The translations under genes were made by a program, and so were the position numbers. The notes below the pieces were generated by a model, which searched no databases, was not told the origin of the DNA, and saw only the letters and a list, made by a program, of their open reading frames with translations. Below are positions 44,242 through 52,551 of a stretch of DNA of 64,000 nt, in pieces. Within the stretch, counting starts at the first letter, position 1. Each line of letters opens with the position of its first letter. Location: contig CBDCEM010000003.1 in assembly GCA_965215825.1 (NCBI GenBank), forward strand, positions 434,001 through 498,000, read 5' to 3'. The stretch is from JAWPMT01 sp965215825 (GTDB lineage Bacteria; Bacteroidota; Bacteroidia; Cytophagales; Cyclobacteriaceae).

Positions 44242-44264
44242 CTAACGGACCCGATTTTCGTTAG
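44242..44264. repeat. Inverted repeat at the head of the tandem array
   Basis: CTAACG and CGTTAG with an 11-base loop (GACCCGATTTT); the right arm is also the start of the first 26-bp unit. It resembles the arms of the GTG-AGGA-CAC hairpins. Confidence 0.5.
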
Positions 44265-44409
44265 TGAGGACCTGATTTTGTCGTCTTTAGTGAGGACCTG
44301 GTTATGTCGTCTTTAGTGAGGACCTGGTTTTGTCGTCTTTAGTGAGGACCTGGTTTTGTCGTCTTTAGTGAGGACCTGGTTTTGTTATCTTTAGTGAGGA
44401 CACTAAAGA
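44261..44409. repeat. 26-bp tandem repeat, five copies plus a closing hairpin
   Basis: Units start at 44261, 44287, 44313, 44339 and 44365, each TTAGTGAGGACCTG followed by a twelve-base tail such as GTTTTGTCGTCT; units 3 and 4 are identical. The array ends in a partial sixth unit that closes a hairpin, TCTTTAGTG-AGGA-CACTAAAGA (44388-44409), the same GTG-NNGA-CAC type seen at 24.8 kb. It is intergenic between the convergent cyclase and LytTR genes. There are no spacers, so it is not a CRISPR array. Confidence 0.88.
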
Positions 44410-44468
44410 GGGGCGAGGGTGCGAGTACTCTGGTGTTTTCTTAATAACGCTTCGGTGGAATGGACATA

Positions 44469-45359
44469 TTAACTCAACACCAATTTGTCTTTGATCTTGT
44501 TCAGTCGATCTCGTGACATCACAAATTCCTTTTGCTCATGAGACATTCGAATGACGTATTTATCATTTTCCCAGAAGGCGTAATGTTGCAAATAGTTCAG
44601 GTTAATTAGCGTGCTGCGATTGATCCTGATAAATTGTTCTGGGCTCAGCTTTTCTTCCAGTTCGGAAATGGTTTCTTTAAGTCGATAGCGCTCCTCCTCA
44701 GTAGTGGCCATGGTTTTTCGATCCTCTCTTTCTACCCAGATAATCTTATTGGTTTCAAGAAAGACCTCCCCAAAATCATCAGTCGCAAATAGTCTGTTTT
44801 TCGTGCGGCTATCCTTAACTGTTTTAAGGTCGGTCTGTGTTTGATTCAATTGCAGGTTGTATTGTCCGATCAGATTGACATTGATCAGGGTGTAACCAAT
44901 GAGTAAGACTGGTGGTAGGTAATTCAGGTAGATCTCAAAACTGTAGAAATACTCATCGAAATAAATGGCGGCATCAAGATCCGGTAAATAGTGCAGCAAA
45001 AAGCGTCCGGTAAGTGTGAACGGTGCGAAGAAGAAAAAGGCAACAGCAAGCAAAGGAAGAAATTTTAACTCGTATATAAAGATCTCTTTGATAGACAGTC
45101 TGATCGAAGTGAGCTTCAAACGGATTGCATAAAATCTAATAAGCGTGGCGATAATGGTGACACTTATACATTCGATCACAAACTGATCTATGAATACGTA
45201 CCAGAGGAGGTTGCTCCAGGTAAAAGTGCCATTGTTGATCCACTCCAGATTTGCCGGATGCAAATAGATGATGGCCAGATAGGCCAGCGTCATGCAAAAG
45301 GTCGTGATCAGGATGACCTTCCAGTTTTTTAGCAGATCATATGAAAGTGTTAGCCACAT
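44469..45359 (-). CDS. LytTR-family membrane-bound DNA-binding regulator, copy B
   Basis: A 296-residue protein with four to five TM helices (VILITTFCMTLAYLAIIYL, NLLWYVFIDQFVIECISVTIIATLI, FLPLLAVAFFFFAPFTLTG, IYLNYLPPVLLIGYTLINV), a linker, then a LytTR domain: LFATDDFGEVFLETNKIIWVEREDRKTMATT and FIRINRSTLINLNYLQHYAFWENDKYVIRMSHEQKEFVMSRDRL. Four copies of a CAGAnTTCGGA motif lie just upstream, two of them in a 21-bp direct repeat, pointing to autoregulation. A 26-bp tandem array lies just past its 3' end. Divergent from the DUF5694 gene. Confidence 0.92.
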   Translation of the reverse strand: MWLTLSYDLLKNWKVILITTFCMTLAYLAIIYLHPANLEWINNGTFTWSNLLWYVFIDQFVIECISVTIIATLIRFYAIRLKLTSIRLSIKEIFIYELKFLPLLAVAFFFFAPFTLTGRFLLHYLPDLDAAIYFDEYFYSFEIYLNYLPPVLLIGYTLINVNLIGQYNLQLNQTQTDLKTVKDSRTKNRLFATDDFGEVFLETNKIIWVEREDRKTMATTEEERYRLKETISELEEKLSPEQFIRINRSTLINLNYLQHYAFWENDKYVIRMSHEQKEFVMSRDRLNKIKDKLVLS

Positions 45360-45364
45360 GGGTT

Positions 45365-45462
45365 CAGATTTCGGACTCTGATATTCGGATTTGAGACATT
45401 CAAAGGTAGAATTCCCCTAATGAAATACCCAGAATTCGGACCAACAAACCCAGAATTCGGAC
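45365..45462. promoter_or_regulatory. Four TTCGGA motifs, two as 21-bp direct repeat
   Basis: TTCGGA occurs at 45370, 45384, 45435 and 45456 within a wider consensus CAGAnTTCGGAC; CCCAGAATTCGGAC is exactly repeated at 45428 and 45449, 21 bp apart. That spacing matches LytTR direct-repeat sites. They sit between the divergent LytTR and DUF5694 genes. Confidence 0.65.
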
Positions 45463-45522
45463 ATTCCCTTCAACTTCCCTATGTGCCTTGTGCGTGATTT
45501 GAATCAAAAACAAATCGAAAAA

Positions 45523-46470
45523 ATGAAAATAATTATCACACTCATTGCGCTTTGGATCAGCCAGATTTCCCTGGCACAATCCTCTTTAGAAGTTACGATT
45601 ATCGGAACCTCACACGCTTTCCAAAAGGAATATCAGGACAAACAGGATTTTGAACGGGTGCAGGAATATATTATCGACCAGCATCCAGACATTATTTGTA
45701 TTGAAGCGATCCCTACTACGGATACTTTGAGTCTGCAAGAGATCTGGCCTAACAATATGAGAAAGGCTGATAAAATGCGAGAGGCCCTTGCCGAAAAAGG
45801 TCATATTCCTTTTACACCTGATTCCTACGCATCAACATTGGAGAGTATGCGCTTCAGAGGGGCTTCGAGTTTTGCCTCCTATGACTTCTGGAATGCCTAC
45901 TACCATTGGTTTCAGGTCGTTCAGGAAGGTGATTCTTTGATGCAGTTTGCTCCCTATATGAGAAATCTGGACCGATCTGAGTACGGATTGATGGTTTATC
46001 CGGCTGCGATGAAATTAGGCATTGATCATTTTTTTCCCATTGATTACCGAGCCGGTGAAAAGGGATTTTTGGCAAATAATCAAAAGGTGCTAAAGAAGTT
46101 ATTGTTCCGATTCAAATGGAAAGTTCTGGGCTCCTATATGAAAACTCAAAAACACTATAAAAAAGCAGAAAAAGAAGGTCGTTTGATGGAGTTTATCAAT
46201 GGCCCCGAATTCCAGGTCGCATTTTCAAACCTCATAAACGGGTTGCCCCAAAAGTTACCGAAAGTTGCAGAAGCACAAGCAGTCAAAGAGTATTGGTTGA
46301 ACCGCAACGAGATCATGGCCAATCGCATTATCGAAACAGCTCGATCTCAGAAGGCAAATACCGTAGTGCTTACGGTCGGAAGTGCACATGTCGGTGCCAT
46401 CAAGGCAGCCCTGGAGAAGCAAGGTCATGTAGTTCGTACTTATGGAGATTTTATCAATAAAAATAGCTAA
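45523..46470 (+). CDS. DUF5694/TraB-like secreted protein
   Basis: The ATG at 45523 starts a signal peptide (MKIIITLIALWISQISLAQ); the frame from 45481 adds 14 residues and is rejected. The mature protein opens with LEVTIIGTSHAFQKEYQDKQDFERVQEYIIDQHPDIICIEAIPTTD and later NTVVLTVGSAHVGAIKAALEKQG, the two GxxH-type halves of the DUF5694 group in the TraB/TIKI metalloprotease-like superfamily. Whether it is an active peptidase is unknown. It is 5 bp upstream of a CPBP-like gene and probably in one operon with it; the LytTR regulator is divergent. Confidence 0.82.
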   Translation: MKIIITLIALWISQISLAQSSLEVTIIGTSHAFQKEYQDKQDFERVQEYIIDQHPDIICIEAIPTTDTLSLQEIWPNNMRKADKMREALAEKGHIPFTPDSYASTLESMRFRGASSFASYDFWNAYYHWFQVVQEGDSLMQFAPYMRNLDRSEYGLMVYPAAMKLGIDHFFPIDYRAGEKGFLANNQKVLKKLLFRFKWKVLGSYMKTQKHYKKAEKEGRLMEFINGPEFQVAFSNLINGLPQKLPKVAEAQAVKEYWLNRNEIMANRIIETARSQKANTVVLTVGSAHVGAIKAALEKQGHVVRTYGDFINKNS

Positions 46471-46475
46471 GCATC

Positions 46476-47246
46476 ATGGAAGAGATTATGCAGTCCAACG
46501 CGTTTTTCATGGTGCCAATCGTACTGTGTTACGGAATCATTTGTGGCTTATGGTTTTTACTTGACAGGAAAGGTTGGTTGTGGCGTATCGCGCCAATCAA
46601 AACTCCCGAAAAGCCCTGGGTAGAATTTTTAGTAGCCATACTTGTCGCAATAGCTGTTTTAGCCGTGGGGCAACTTTATTCATACGGATGGTTACTGCCA
46701 TCTCCTGAAAATAAGATAGGAGCCGGAATTAGCTGGATGTTGAACAATGTGATTATATTCTCACCTATCTGGGGTGTCTTGATCATTAGAAAGCAATCAT
46801 TGAGCACGGTGTTACTTTCAAAGAACGATCTGGTCAAAAAAGTGATTTTTGGGTTGGTGTCTAGTTTGATTGGGATTGTAGTATTCATCGGCCTTCGCAA
46901 TGAATGGGGTCGGTTTTCTGAAATACTTTCACATGCTTTGACTTATAAAAGCCTGATAAATTTTCCAGCAGTCTTCTTTGAAAATGTAGCGTTGGCCTTT
47001 CTTTTCGTTCGATTTCGTTGGGTGGTTGGGGCCAAATGGGCCATCATAATTCCGGCCATCATTTTCGCATTGGCACATGTTCCAGGATCCATTGCGGAAG
47101 GAGATCCCTGGGGACATATCCTTACGTTCTGCGTATTGACCAGCAGTCTCACTGTCATGATCCTTTACACTGCCTACCGATCTCGGGATATCCTGTGGTT
47201 AGGCTTTGTGCATTACCTGATTGATGTGACTATTAAGGCGTTTTAA
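46476..47246 (+). CDS. CPBP-family integral membrane protein (Rce1-like), altered first motif
   Basis: A 256-residue protein with about eight helices. The conserved Abi/CPBP core is FFENVALAFLFVRFRW, FALAHVPG and FVHYLIDV, in the order motif 1, motif 2 (His), motif 3 (H-x3-D/N). In motif 1 the usual Glu-Glu pair is Glu-Asn, so catalysis as a glutamate protease is doubtful. Family members process prenylated or bacteriocin-related peptides, or are inactive membrane partners. It follows the DUF5694 gene by 5 bp. A weak terminator lies downstream. Confidence 0.85.
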   Translation: MEEIMQSNAFFMVPIVLCYGIICGLWFLLDRKGWLWRIAPIKTPEKPWVEFLVAILVAIAVLAVGQLYSYGWLLPSPENKIGAGISWMLNNVIIFSPIWGVLIIRKQSLSTVLLSKNDLVKKVIFGLVSSLIGIVVFIGLRNEWGRFSEILSHALTYKSLINFPAVFFENVALAFLFVRFRWVVGAKWAIIIPAIIFALAHVPGSIAEGDPWGHILTFCVLTSSLTVMILYTAYRSRDILWLGFVHYLIDVTIKAF

Positions 47247-47259
47247 TGTTACTCAGAGG

Positions 47260-47299
47260 CCCTCGAAGAGTGCATAGCTCCTTTGAGGGTTTATGTTTC
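47260..47299 (+). terminator. Weak intrinsic terminator
   Basis: CCCTCGAAG and CTTTGAGGG pair at eight of nine positions around a 12-base loop, followed by TTTATGTTTC. It lies 13 bases after the CPBP-like gene stop. Confidence 0.45.
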
Positions 47300-47346
47300 A
47301 AAAAATAGATTTATGATTAGTTTTTGTTAATGTGTAACCTAGTGCT

Positions 47347-47388
47347 TTTGGTTTCGTTATTATTTCTTATAATTTTGTATATCATACA
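47347..47388 (+). promoter_or_regulatory. Promoter and palindrome of the PadR gene
   Basis: TTTG (47347-47350) and TAATTTTG (47370-47377), 19 bases apart, fit the Bacteroidota promoter. TGTAT-ATC-ATACA (47376-47388) overlaps the end of the -7 element and begins 25 bases before the ATG; PadR regulators bind ATGT-N8-ACAT-like palindromes, so autorepression is likely. Confidence 0.6.
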
Positions 47389-47400
47389 TTATTGTAAGAA

Positions 47401-47727
47401 ATGAAAAACAAAGGGTTAGGGGAATTTGAAGAGTTGGTACTTCTGGCGGTGTGCATCCTGGAGCAAGCGTATGGAGTAGCGGTTAAAAAGGAAGTTGAGA
47501 AACATTCTAAACGATCAGTCTTGTTGGGAGCTGTTCACATTACACTGTACCGGTTGCAGGATAAGGGGTTTCTCAAATCTGAAATGGGAGGTAACACTGA
47601 AAAGCGCGGAGATCGAAGAAAGCGACTTTTTGAGATCACTGATACGGGCATGGAGCAACTCAAATCAGCACAGGAAGTACGCCAAAGTATGTGGCAAGTC
47701 ATTCCACAATTAAAAACTCAAGGATAA
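47401..47727 (+). CDS. PadR-family transcriptional regulator
   Basis: A 108-residue winged-helix repressor: LGEFEELVLLAVCILEQAYGVAVKKEVEKHS, VHITLYRLQDKGFLKSEMGG...RRKRLFEITDTGMEQL, then a short C-terminal helix. PadR regulators usually control an adjacent transporter; here the FtsX-type permease starts four bases after the stop, so both are one operon under an autoregulated promoter. The ligand cannot be predicted. Confidence 0.94.
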   Translation: MKNKGLGEFEELVLLAVCILEQAYGVAVKKEVEKHSKRSVLLGAVHITLYRLQDKGFLKSEMGGNTEKRGDRRKRLFEITDTGMEQLKSAQEVRQSMWQVIPQLKTQG

Positions 47728-47731
47728 TCAC

Positions 47732-50473
47732 ATGGAGCAACCAGGAAAGAAGACGCCCGCCTTGGTCAGGTGGATGTTCTCAAAATGGGTGGACCATGGC
47801 TTCATTGAAGAGCTGCTTGGCGATTTGCAGGAAATGCAAGCAGAGCGGTTCGATCAGCGAGGGCAGTGGTTTGCTGGTTTCATGTATTGGGTAGATGCGA
47901 TTCATCTGCTCATAGGTTTTTCAAAAGTCCGAACATTTAAAACTCAAAATAGGTCAACAGTCATGTTTCAAAGTTTATTCAAGATTGCCTGGCGAAATGC
48001 GCTTAGGCAAAAACAATTTACGATACTTAATATCCTGGGCCTGACCCTGGGTATCGCTACTACAGTTTTCATAGCACTTTATATCGATGATGAATTGAGT
48101 TATGATACGTTCCACGAAAAGGGAGATCGTATTTATCGCGTTAATCAACCTAATATTTGGGGTGATTGGGATGATTGGGCTTCCAATACAGGACCAAATG
48201 TTGCTACAGCACTTAAGACGGATATTCCCGAATTCGAAGAGGTTACCCGGTTGCTAAGCCTTGGTAATCAAACGGTGAGAGGTATCAATCATGATCGCGT
48301 ATTTAAAGAGAGAAGGGTCTATGCGGCGGAGGAAAACTTCTTTGATGTATTTACTTTTCCTTTACTATCCGGGGATCAAAACACTGCATTTGATCGTCCG
48401 AATACGGTTGTGCTCACGCAAGAAACCGTATCGAAATACCTTGGTGATCAGGTAGGACCTGACGAAGCGATCAGTAAAATCATAAGCATCAAAAACTACC
48501 TGGGCGAGTGGGTAGATTATGAAGTTGTCGGAGTGGCTGCTGAAATCCCAACCCGTTCGCATATCCAATTTGATGCGCTTGTATCGATGAAAAGTGAGCA
48601 GGAGATGATGGAGATGCATGGCTGGAAGTGGATATGGACAGCATTTTCCACGTATGTATTGGTGAATGAAAACGTAGATCTTCTGGCGCTGACAAACAAA
48701 ATGCAGGAGTTGCCGCCTAAATGGGCACCACCCACTACGGAACGAATTTTCAATCAAACTTTTGAAGAGTTTACCAAAGAGTACCCCTGGAAGCTTGCTC
48801 TTCAACCTTTAAGAAATATTTATATCTCGCCTGAACCACAGTATCAGATGTTCGGACTAACAGGTAATCCTGAAATTGTAAGGATATTTGGAGCCGTGGG
48901 TGTGCTGGTGCTGATACTTAGCGTGATCAATTTCATGAATCTGTCTACAGCCCGATCAACCACTCGCTCGAAAGAAGTAGGAGTAAGGAAAGTTCTAGGG
49001 TCCTCGAGAAAAACCCTGGTCTATCAATTTGTGCTGGAGTCGGTCTTCTATGTAGCCACAAGTACGCTCCTCGCATTGACCATGGTGTATTTCGCATTAC
49101 CTGCTTTCAGCTCCCTGGCGGATAAACAAATGACTTTAGGGTATTATTTCCAATTTCCAGTGACCTATGTTATATTGACTGTATTCGTCTTAATCGTTGG
49201 AATTCTTGCAGGAAGCTACCCGTCCTTCTATTTGTCCTCTTTTCAGCCAGTGGAAACGTTGAAAAGTAAACTGAATACCGGACGTACAGGTAAAGGCATT
49301 CGGAATGGCCTGGTGGTGTTGCAGTTTACCATTTCCATTACCTTGATCATTTGCACCTTCTTTGTGCAAAAGCAATTGGATTATTCCTCCAAGCTAGATG
49401 TCGGTTTTGCGAAGGACAATATTCTTCAATTGCATAACATCGAACAATTTGGGTTTGATACTGACCACATAAATCAGCGACTGGAATCGAATCCAGCTTT
49501 TATAAAGGTTGGAAAGTCCTATGGGTTGCCACCGAATATTTACTCGGGTGATCGTTACAAGGCCCAGGGGAGCGAGGAAGTAGTCCAGTTGAACAATGTG
49601 CGACTGGAAGAAGATTACCTTGATCTGCTAGGCGTTACCTTCCTCGCGGGTCAAAATTTCGATGCTGGCAGACCTACTGATAAATACAAAGTAGTCCTCA
49701 ATGAAAAGGCAGTCGCTATGCTGGGTTGGGGCAACAGTGACCAGTACTCGGAAAATTCACCCGTAGGAAAAGTAATGGCGTTGGCTTCCGGAGATGAGGA
49801 TGAGTTTGAGGTGATTGGCGTGGTTAAGGATTTCAATTTCAGTGACCTGAAGCAGGAAATTGCGCCTTTGGTGGTTATTCATCACCACAATGATAAGGTG
49901 TGGGATTATGGTGCCGGCCGTTCTTTTATTTCTCTGAAGATAGATTCGAATGTTGTCAATAGAAAATCGGATTTGGATAAATTGCTATTAGACCTGGAAG
50001 ATCAAATGAGATCGATAGATGCTAGTGTCCCTTTCGAATATACGTTCATGGATCAGGATTTTGAACAAGCTTTCCGAACGGAGCAAAGAATGGCGACAGT
50101 GCTTAATGTATTCACAGTAATGGCCATGGTGATCGCTTGTATTGGTTTATTCGGATTAGCTGCTTTCTCTGCAGAACAGCGCACCAAGGAATTGGGGATT
50201 CGAAAGGTGCTTGGAGCCGCTGTTCTCAATCTGGTCAGAACATTCTCGACAGAGTTTACACGACTGGTGCTGATTGCGATCTTCTTAGCTACTCCAGCGG
50301 CGTATTTCACTGTGCGATGGTGGTTGAGTGATTTTGCTTATAGAACACCGATTGATTGGTGGGTATTTGCTGTAGCGATCATAGGAGCATTATTGCTTGC
50401 TACCGGAACCATCAGTTTCCAATCGTTCAAGGTGGCATATCAAAACCCAGTGGATGCCTTGAAGGATGAGTGA
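47732..50473 (+). CDS. FtsX/MacB-type ABC permease with N-terminal prefix domain
   Basis: A 913-residue protein. Residues 1-75 (ALVRWMFSKWVDHGFIEELLGDLQEMQAERFDQRG) are a permease-prefix domain that occurs with PadR regulators in Cytophagales. Then a MacB-type permease: first TM and periplasmic domain (AWRNALRQKQFTILNILGLTLGIATTVFIALYIDDELSYD), a second set (VGVRKVLGSSRKTLVYQFVLESVFY), a further periplasmic domain, and a C-terminal FtsX triple helix (ELGIRKVLGAAVLNLVRTFSTEFTRLVLIAIFLA). No ATPase is adjacent; it must be encoded elsewhere. Export or lipoprotein trafficking is inferred. Followed by a terminator. Confidence 0.93.
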   Translation: MEQPGKKTPALVRWMFSKWVDHGFIEELLGDLQEMQAERFDQRGQWFAGFMYWVDAIHLLIGFSKVRTFKTQNRSTVMFQSLFKIAWRNALRQKQFTILNILGLTLGIATTVFIALYIDDELSYDTFHEKGDRIYRVNQPNIWGDWDDWASNTGPNVATALKTDIPEFEEVTRLLSLGNQTVRGINHDRVFKERRVYAAEENFFDVFTFPLLSGDQNTAFDRPNTVVLTQETVSKYLGDQVGPDEAISKIISIKNYLGEWVDYEVVGVAAEIPTRSHIQFDALVSMKSEQEMMEMHGWKWIWTAFSTYVLVNENVDLLALTNKMQELPPKWAPPTTERIFNQTFEEFTKEYPWKLALQPLRNIYISPEPQYQMFGLTGNPEIVRIFGAVGVLVLILSVINFMNLSTARSTTRSKEVGVRKVLGSSRKTLVYQFVLESVFYVATSTLLALTMVYFALPAFSSLADKQMTLGYYFQFPVTYVILTVFVLIVGILAGSYPSFYLSSFQPVETLKSKLNTGRTGKGIRNGLVVLQFTISITLIICTFFVQKQLDYSSKLDVGFAKDNILQLHNIEQFGFDTDHINQRLESNPAFIKVGKSYGLPPNIYSGDRYKAQGSEEVVQLNNVRLEEDYLDLLGVTFLAGQNFDAGRPTDKYKVVLNEKAVAMLGWGNSDQYSENSPVGKVMALASGDEDEFEVIGVVKDFNFSDLKQEIAPLVVIHHHNDKVWDYGAGRSFISLKIDSNVVNRKSDLDKLLLDLEDQMRSIDASVPFEYTFMDQDFEQAFRTEQRMATVLNVFTVMAMVIACIGLFGLAAFSAEQRTKELGIRKVLGAAVLNLVRTFSTEFTRLVLIAIFLATPAAYFTVRWWLSDFAYRTPIDWWVFAVAIIGALLLATGTISFQSFKVAYQNPVDALKDE

Positions 50474-50491
50474 TTGCACCAAATAGAAAAG

Positions 50492-50540
50492 GCCCATGAG
50501 GTATAAGCATTCCTTAGGACCCTATGGGCTTATTTATACT
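50492..50540 (+). terminator. Terminator after the permease gene
   Basis: GCCCAT (50492-50497) pairs with ATGGGC (50524-50529), with additional partial pairing inside, and TTATTTATACTTT follows. Confidence 0.55.
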
Positions 50541-50614
50541 TTATTAAGTTTCCTTGCATTTACTGTCACGATCATCTGTGTGCTGTGTCTAACCATAAAT
50601 CAAAAAATAAGCAC

Positions 50615-51025
50615 ATGGAAACGAACAATTTTGACGTACAGAGTATAAGGATCAACGCGCATCCGGACACAGTCTTTCAATTCATAGCCGAGCCCACTAA
50701 TGTGCCTAAATGGGCGCTTGGGTTTTCAGAAGTGGATGGTAAAACTGCTTACATGGAAACGCCCGCAGGGAAAATGAAAGTTGGCATGACCATGCAAACT
50801 AATCCTGAACTGGGGACGGTCGATACAACCATGACCATGCCTGATAACAGCATAGGGATGGCTTATTCGCGCGTACTTCCTAATGATGGTGGTAAAACCA
50901 GTATTTTCTCTTTTGTATTGATGGCACCTCCAGTTCCATTAGAGGAGATTGAAGGAACGTTGGAAGCGCAGAAAAAGCAACTAGCGGAGGAGCTTCAACT
51001 GTTGAAGAAGCTTTTGGAAGACTGA
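50615..51025 (+). CDS. SRPBCC (polyketide cyclase-like) domain protein
   Basis: A 136-residue START-like small-molecule-binding fold: SIRINAHPDTVFQFIAEPTNVPKWALGFSEV, then GKMKVGMTMQTNPELGTVDTTMTMPD and a long C-terminal helix rich in Glu and Leu. The ATG at 50615 is used; 50585 would add ten residues of low quality. The stop overlaps the start of the DUF1761 gene by one base, so it is first in a three-gene unit with an ECF sigma factor. Ligand unknown. Confidence 0.85.
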   Translation: METNNFDVQSIRINAHPDTVFQFIAEPTNVPKWALGFSEVDGKTAYMETPAGKMKVGMTMQTNPELGTVDTTMTMPDNSIGMAYSRVLPNDGGKTSIFSFVLMAPPVPLEEIEGTLEAQKKQLAEELQLLKKLLED

Positions 51026-51423
51026 TGGTCTTGAGACAAATTCATCACCCAGCAGTTCTTGGAGCAAGTCTGCTGGGGTTTGGACTTGCTTTCGTTTGGT
51101 ATGGTCCTTTATTTGGAGAAGCCTGGGCTATTGGAGCCGAAGTTTTAGAACCTCAAGCACCATCAGGTTGGGCTTCTTTGAGTAGCTTTTTTATCGGATG
51201 GCTGGCTAATTATGGCCTGGCTTATTTCCTGGTTAAAAGCCAACAAACAGGTGCGATAGCGGGGCTAAGAATTGGAGCAATTGTTGCCATAACCTTCCTT
51301 CTTCAAGTAGTGATAGGACCTTGGTTGTTTGCGGGAAGGTTTTTGTTATTTGCGGTGAACATGCCATACTTCACATTGGTAGCATTGTGCTCAGGTATGA
51401 TTATCGGACATTTTCAAAAGTAG
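51025..51423 (+). CDS. DUF1761 membrane protein
   Basis: A 132-residue protein with four helices (LGASLLGFGLAFVWYGPLFGEAW, FFIGWLANYGLAYFLVK, AGLRIGAIVAITFLLQVVIGPWLF, LLFAVNMPYFTLVALCSGMIIG), consistent with the DUF1761 pattern VWYGPLFGxxW at the first helix. Start overlaps the SRPBCC gene stop in TGATG. Function unknown; operon with a small-molecule-binding protein and a sigma factor suggests a shared stress or solvent response. Confidence 0.82.
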   Translation: MVLRQIHHPAVLGASLLGFGLAFVWYGPLFGEAWAIGAEVLEPQAPSGWASLSSFFIGWLANYGLAYFLVKSQQTGAIAGLRIGAIVAITFLLQVVIGPWLFAGRFLLFAVNMPYFTLVALCSGMIIGHFQK

Positions 51424-51477
51424 ATTTTAAATGGGAGCATCTACCTGATAGTAGAGCTCCCTTCATTGAATTGAGAG

Positions 51478-52338
51478 ATGAACAAAAAAGAAGAAGTTTC
51501 AGATCACGTGCTCATAGAAGAAGCACTGGCGGGAAACCGAAAAGCCTTGGAGATCTTGGTTACCAGGCACCAAACCTGGGTTTTCAATGTTGCACTAAAC
51601 CTTACGGCAGATGCGGATGAAGCAGCGGACCTAATGCAGGAAGTATTGATCAAAATGGTAACCAGTTTGTCAAAATTTGAAGCGAAAAGCCAATTTCGAA
51701 CCTGGTTGTATCGCATTATCAAGAACCACTTTCTGAATACCAAAAGAACAGGCCAATCAACCCAGGCAATCCCATGGGAAGAGTACGCTGCAGGCCTTGA
51801 GCGAACTAAAGATCAGGAATTGGCAGATCAATATGAGGTAGACAAAAAGTTATTGGTGGAAGAGGCCAAACTGAGTTGCATGAAAGCCATGTTGCTTTGC
51901 CTTACGCCAGAACAACGCCTGATCTTTGTCATGGGGGAATTGTTTGAGTCCTCTTCTGAAGAGGCAGCTCGGATATTGGAGATTACGCCGGTGAATTTCA
52001 GGAAACAATTGAGCAGGACAAGGGAGCAACTCTATAATTTTATGAATGCAAAGTGCGGCTTGATTAATAAAGCCAATCCATGTAGATGTGCTCGGAAAAC
52101 CACTGGTTTTATTCAAAAGGGATATGTGGATCCTGAACATTTGCAATTTCAAAAAGACGTCCTCAACAAAATTGAAGATATGGCGCCTTCAAAACTGGAC
52201 GCTTTTGAGAATCAAGGAATGGCCGCGTATAAAGCCTTGTTTAAGGAACATAATTATCAGAAGACACCTAATGAAGGTCTTTTATTGAAAGAACTCATGT
52301 CTTCTACAGCAATCAAAGAAAGTTTTGGGCTGAACTGA
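51478..52338 (+). CDS. ECF sigma factor with cysteine-rich C-terminal extension
   Basis: A 286-residue sigma factor: region 2 at about 10-80 (IEEALAGNRKALEILVTRHQTWVFNVALNLTADADEAADLMQEVLIKMVTSL, then FRTWLYRIIKNHFLN) and region 4 at 130-185 (LLCLTPEQRLIFVMGELFESSSEEAARILEITPVNFRKQLSRTREQLYNFM). After it comes a 100-residue tail with CGLINKANPCRCARKTTGFI, three cysteines likely to bind metal or sense redox state, and a helical end. This ECF subclass often has such a tail instead of a separate anti-sigma. Operon with SRPBCC and DUF1761 genes. Confidence 0.9.
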   Translation: MNKKEEVSDHVLIEEALAGNRKALEILVTRHQTWVFNVALNLTADADEAADLMQEVLIKMVTSLSKFEAKSQFRTWLYRIIKNHFLNTKRTGQSTQAIPWEEYAAGLERTKDQELADQYEVDKKLLVEEAKLSCMKAMLLCLTPEQRLIFVMGELFESSSEEAARILEITPVNFRKQLSRTREQLYNFMNAKCGLINKANPCRCARKTTGFIQKGYVDPEHLQFQKDVLNKIEDMAPSKLDAFENQGMAAYKALFKEHNYQKTPNEGLLLKELMSSTAIKESFGLN

Positions 52339-52494
52339 AATTGGAACTTGTCGATACTTTGCATTTAATCGATCAAAATAAACAAATGAAGCAGATGCAG
52401 GGTGAGTAGTAACGTTTCGAGAGGAGGTTCAAAATCTAGAAAAAATTGACTCAAATCAATGGATAGATAGCGACACTTGTTTTTTTAACTAACA

Positions 52495-52524
52495 TAAAAA
52501 GCACGAACTCAGGTCCGTGCTTTT
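52495..52524. terminator. Bidirectional terminator
   Basis: GCACG/CGTGC with a further AC/GT pair around a TCAG loop (52501-52520), preceded by AAAAA and followed by TTTTAT. It sits between the convergent sigma factor and quinol-monooxygenase genes. Confidence 0.7.
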
Positions 52525-52551
52525 ATATCCAAATTGGATGATATTAATCTT

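Noticed and set aside
44261..44409. Tandem array taken for a CRISPR array
   Set aside because: Units are directly adjacent, 26 bp long and have no unique spacers; no cas genes are in the window.
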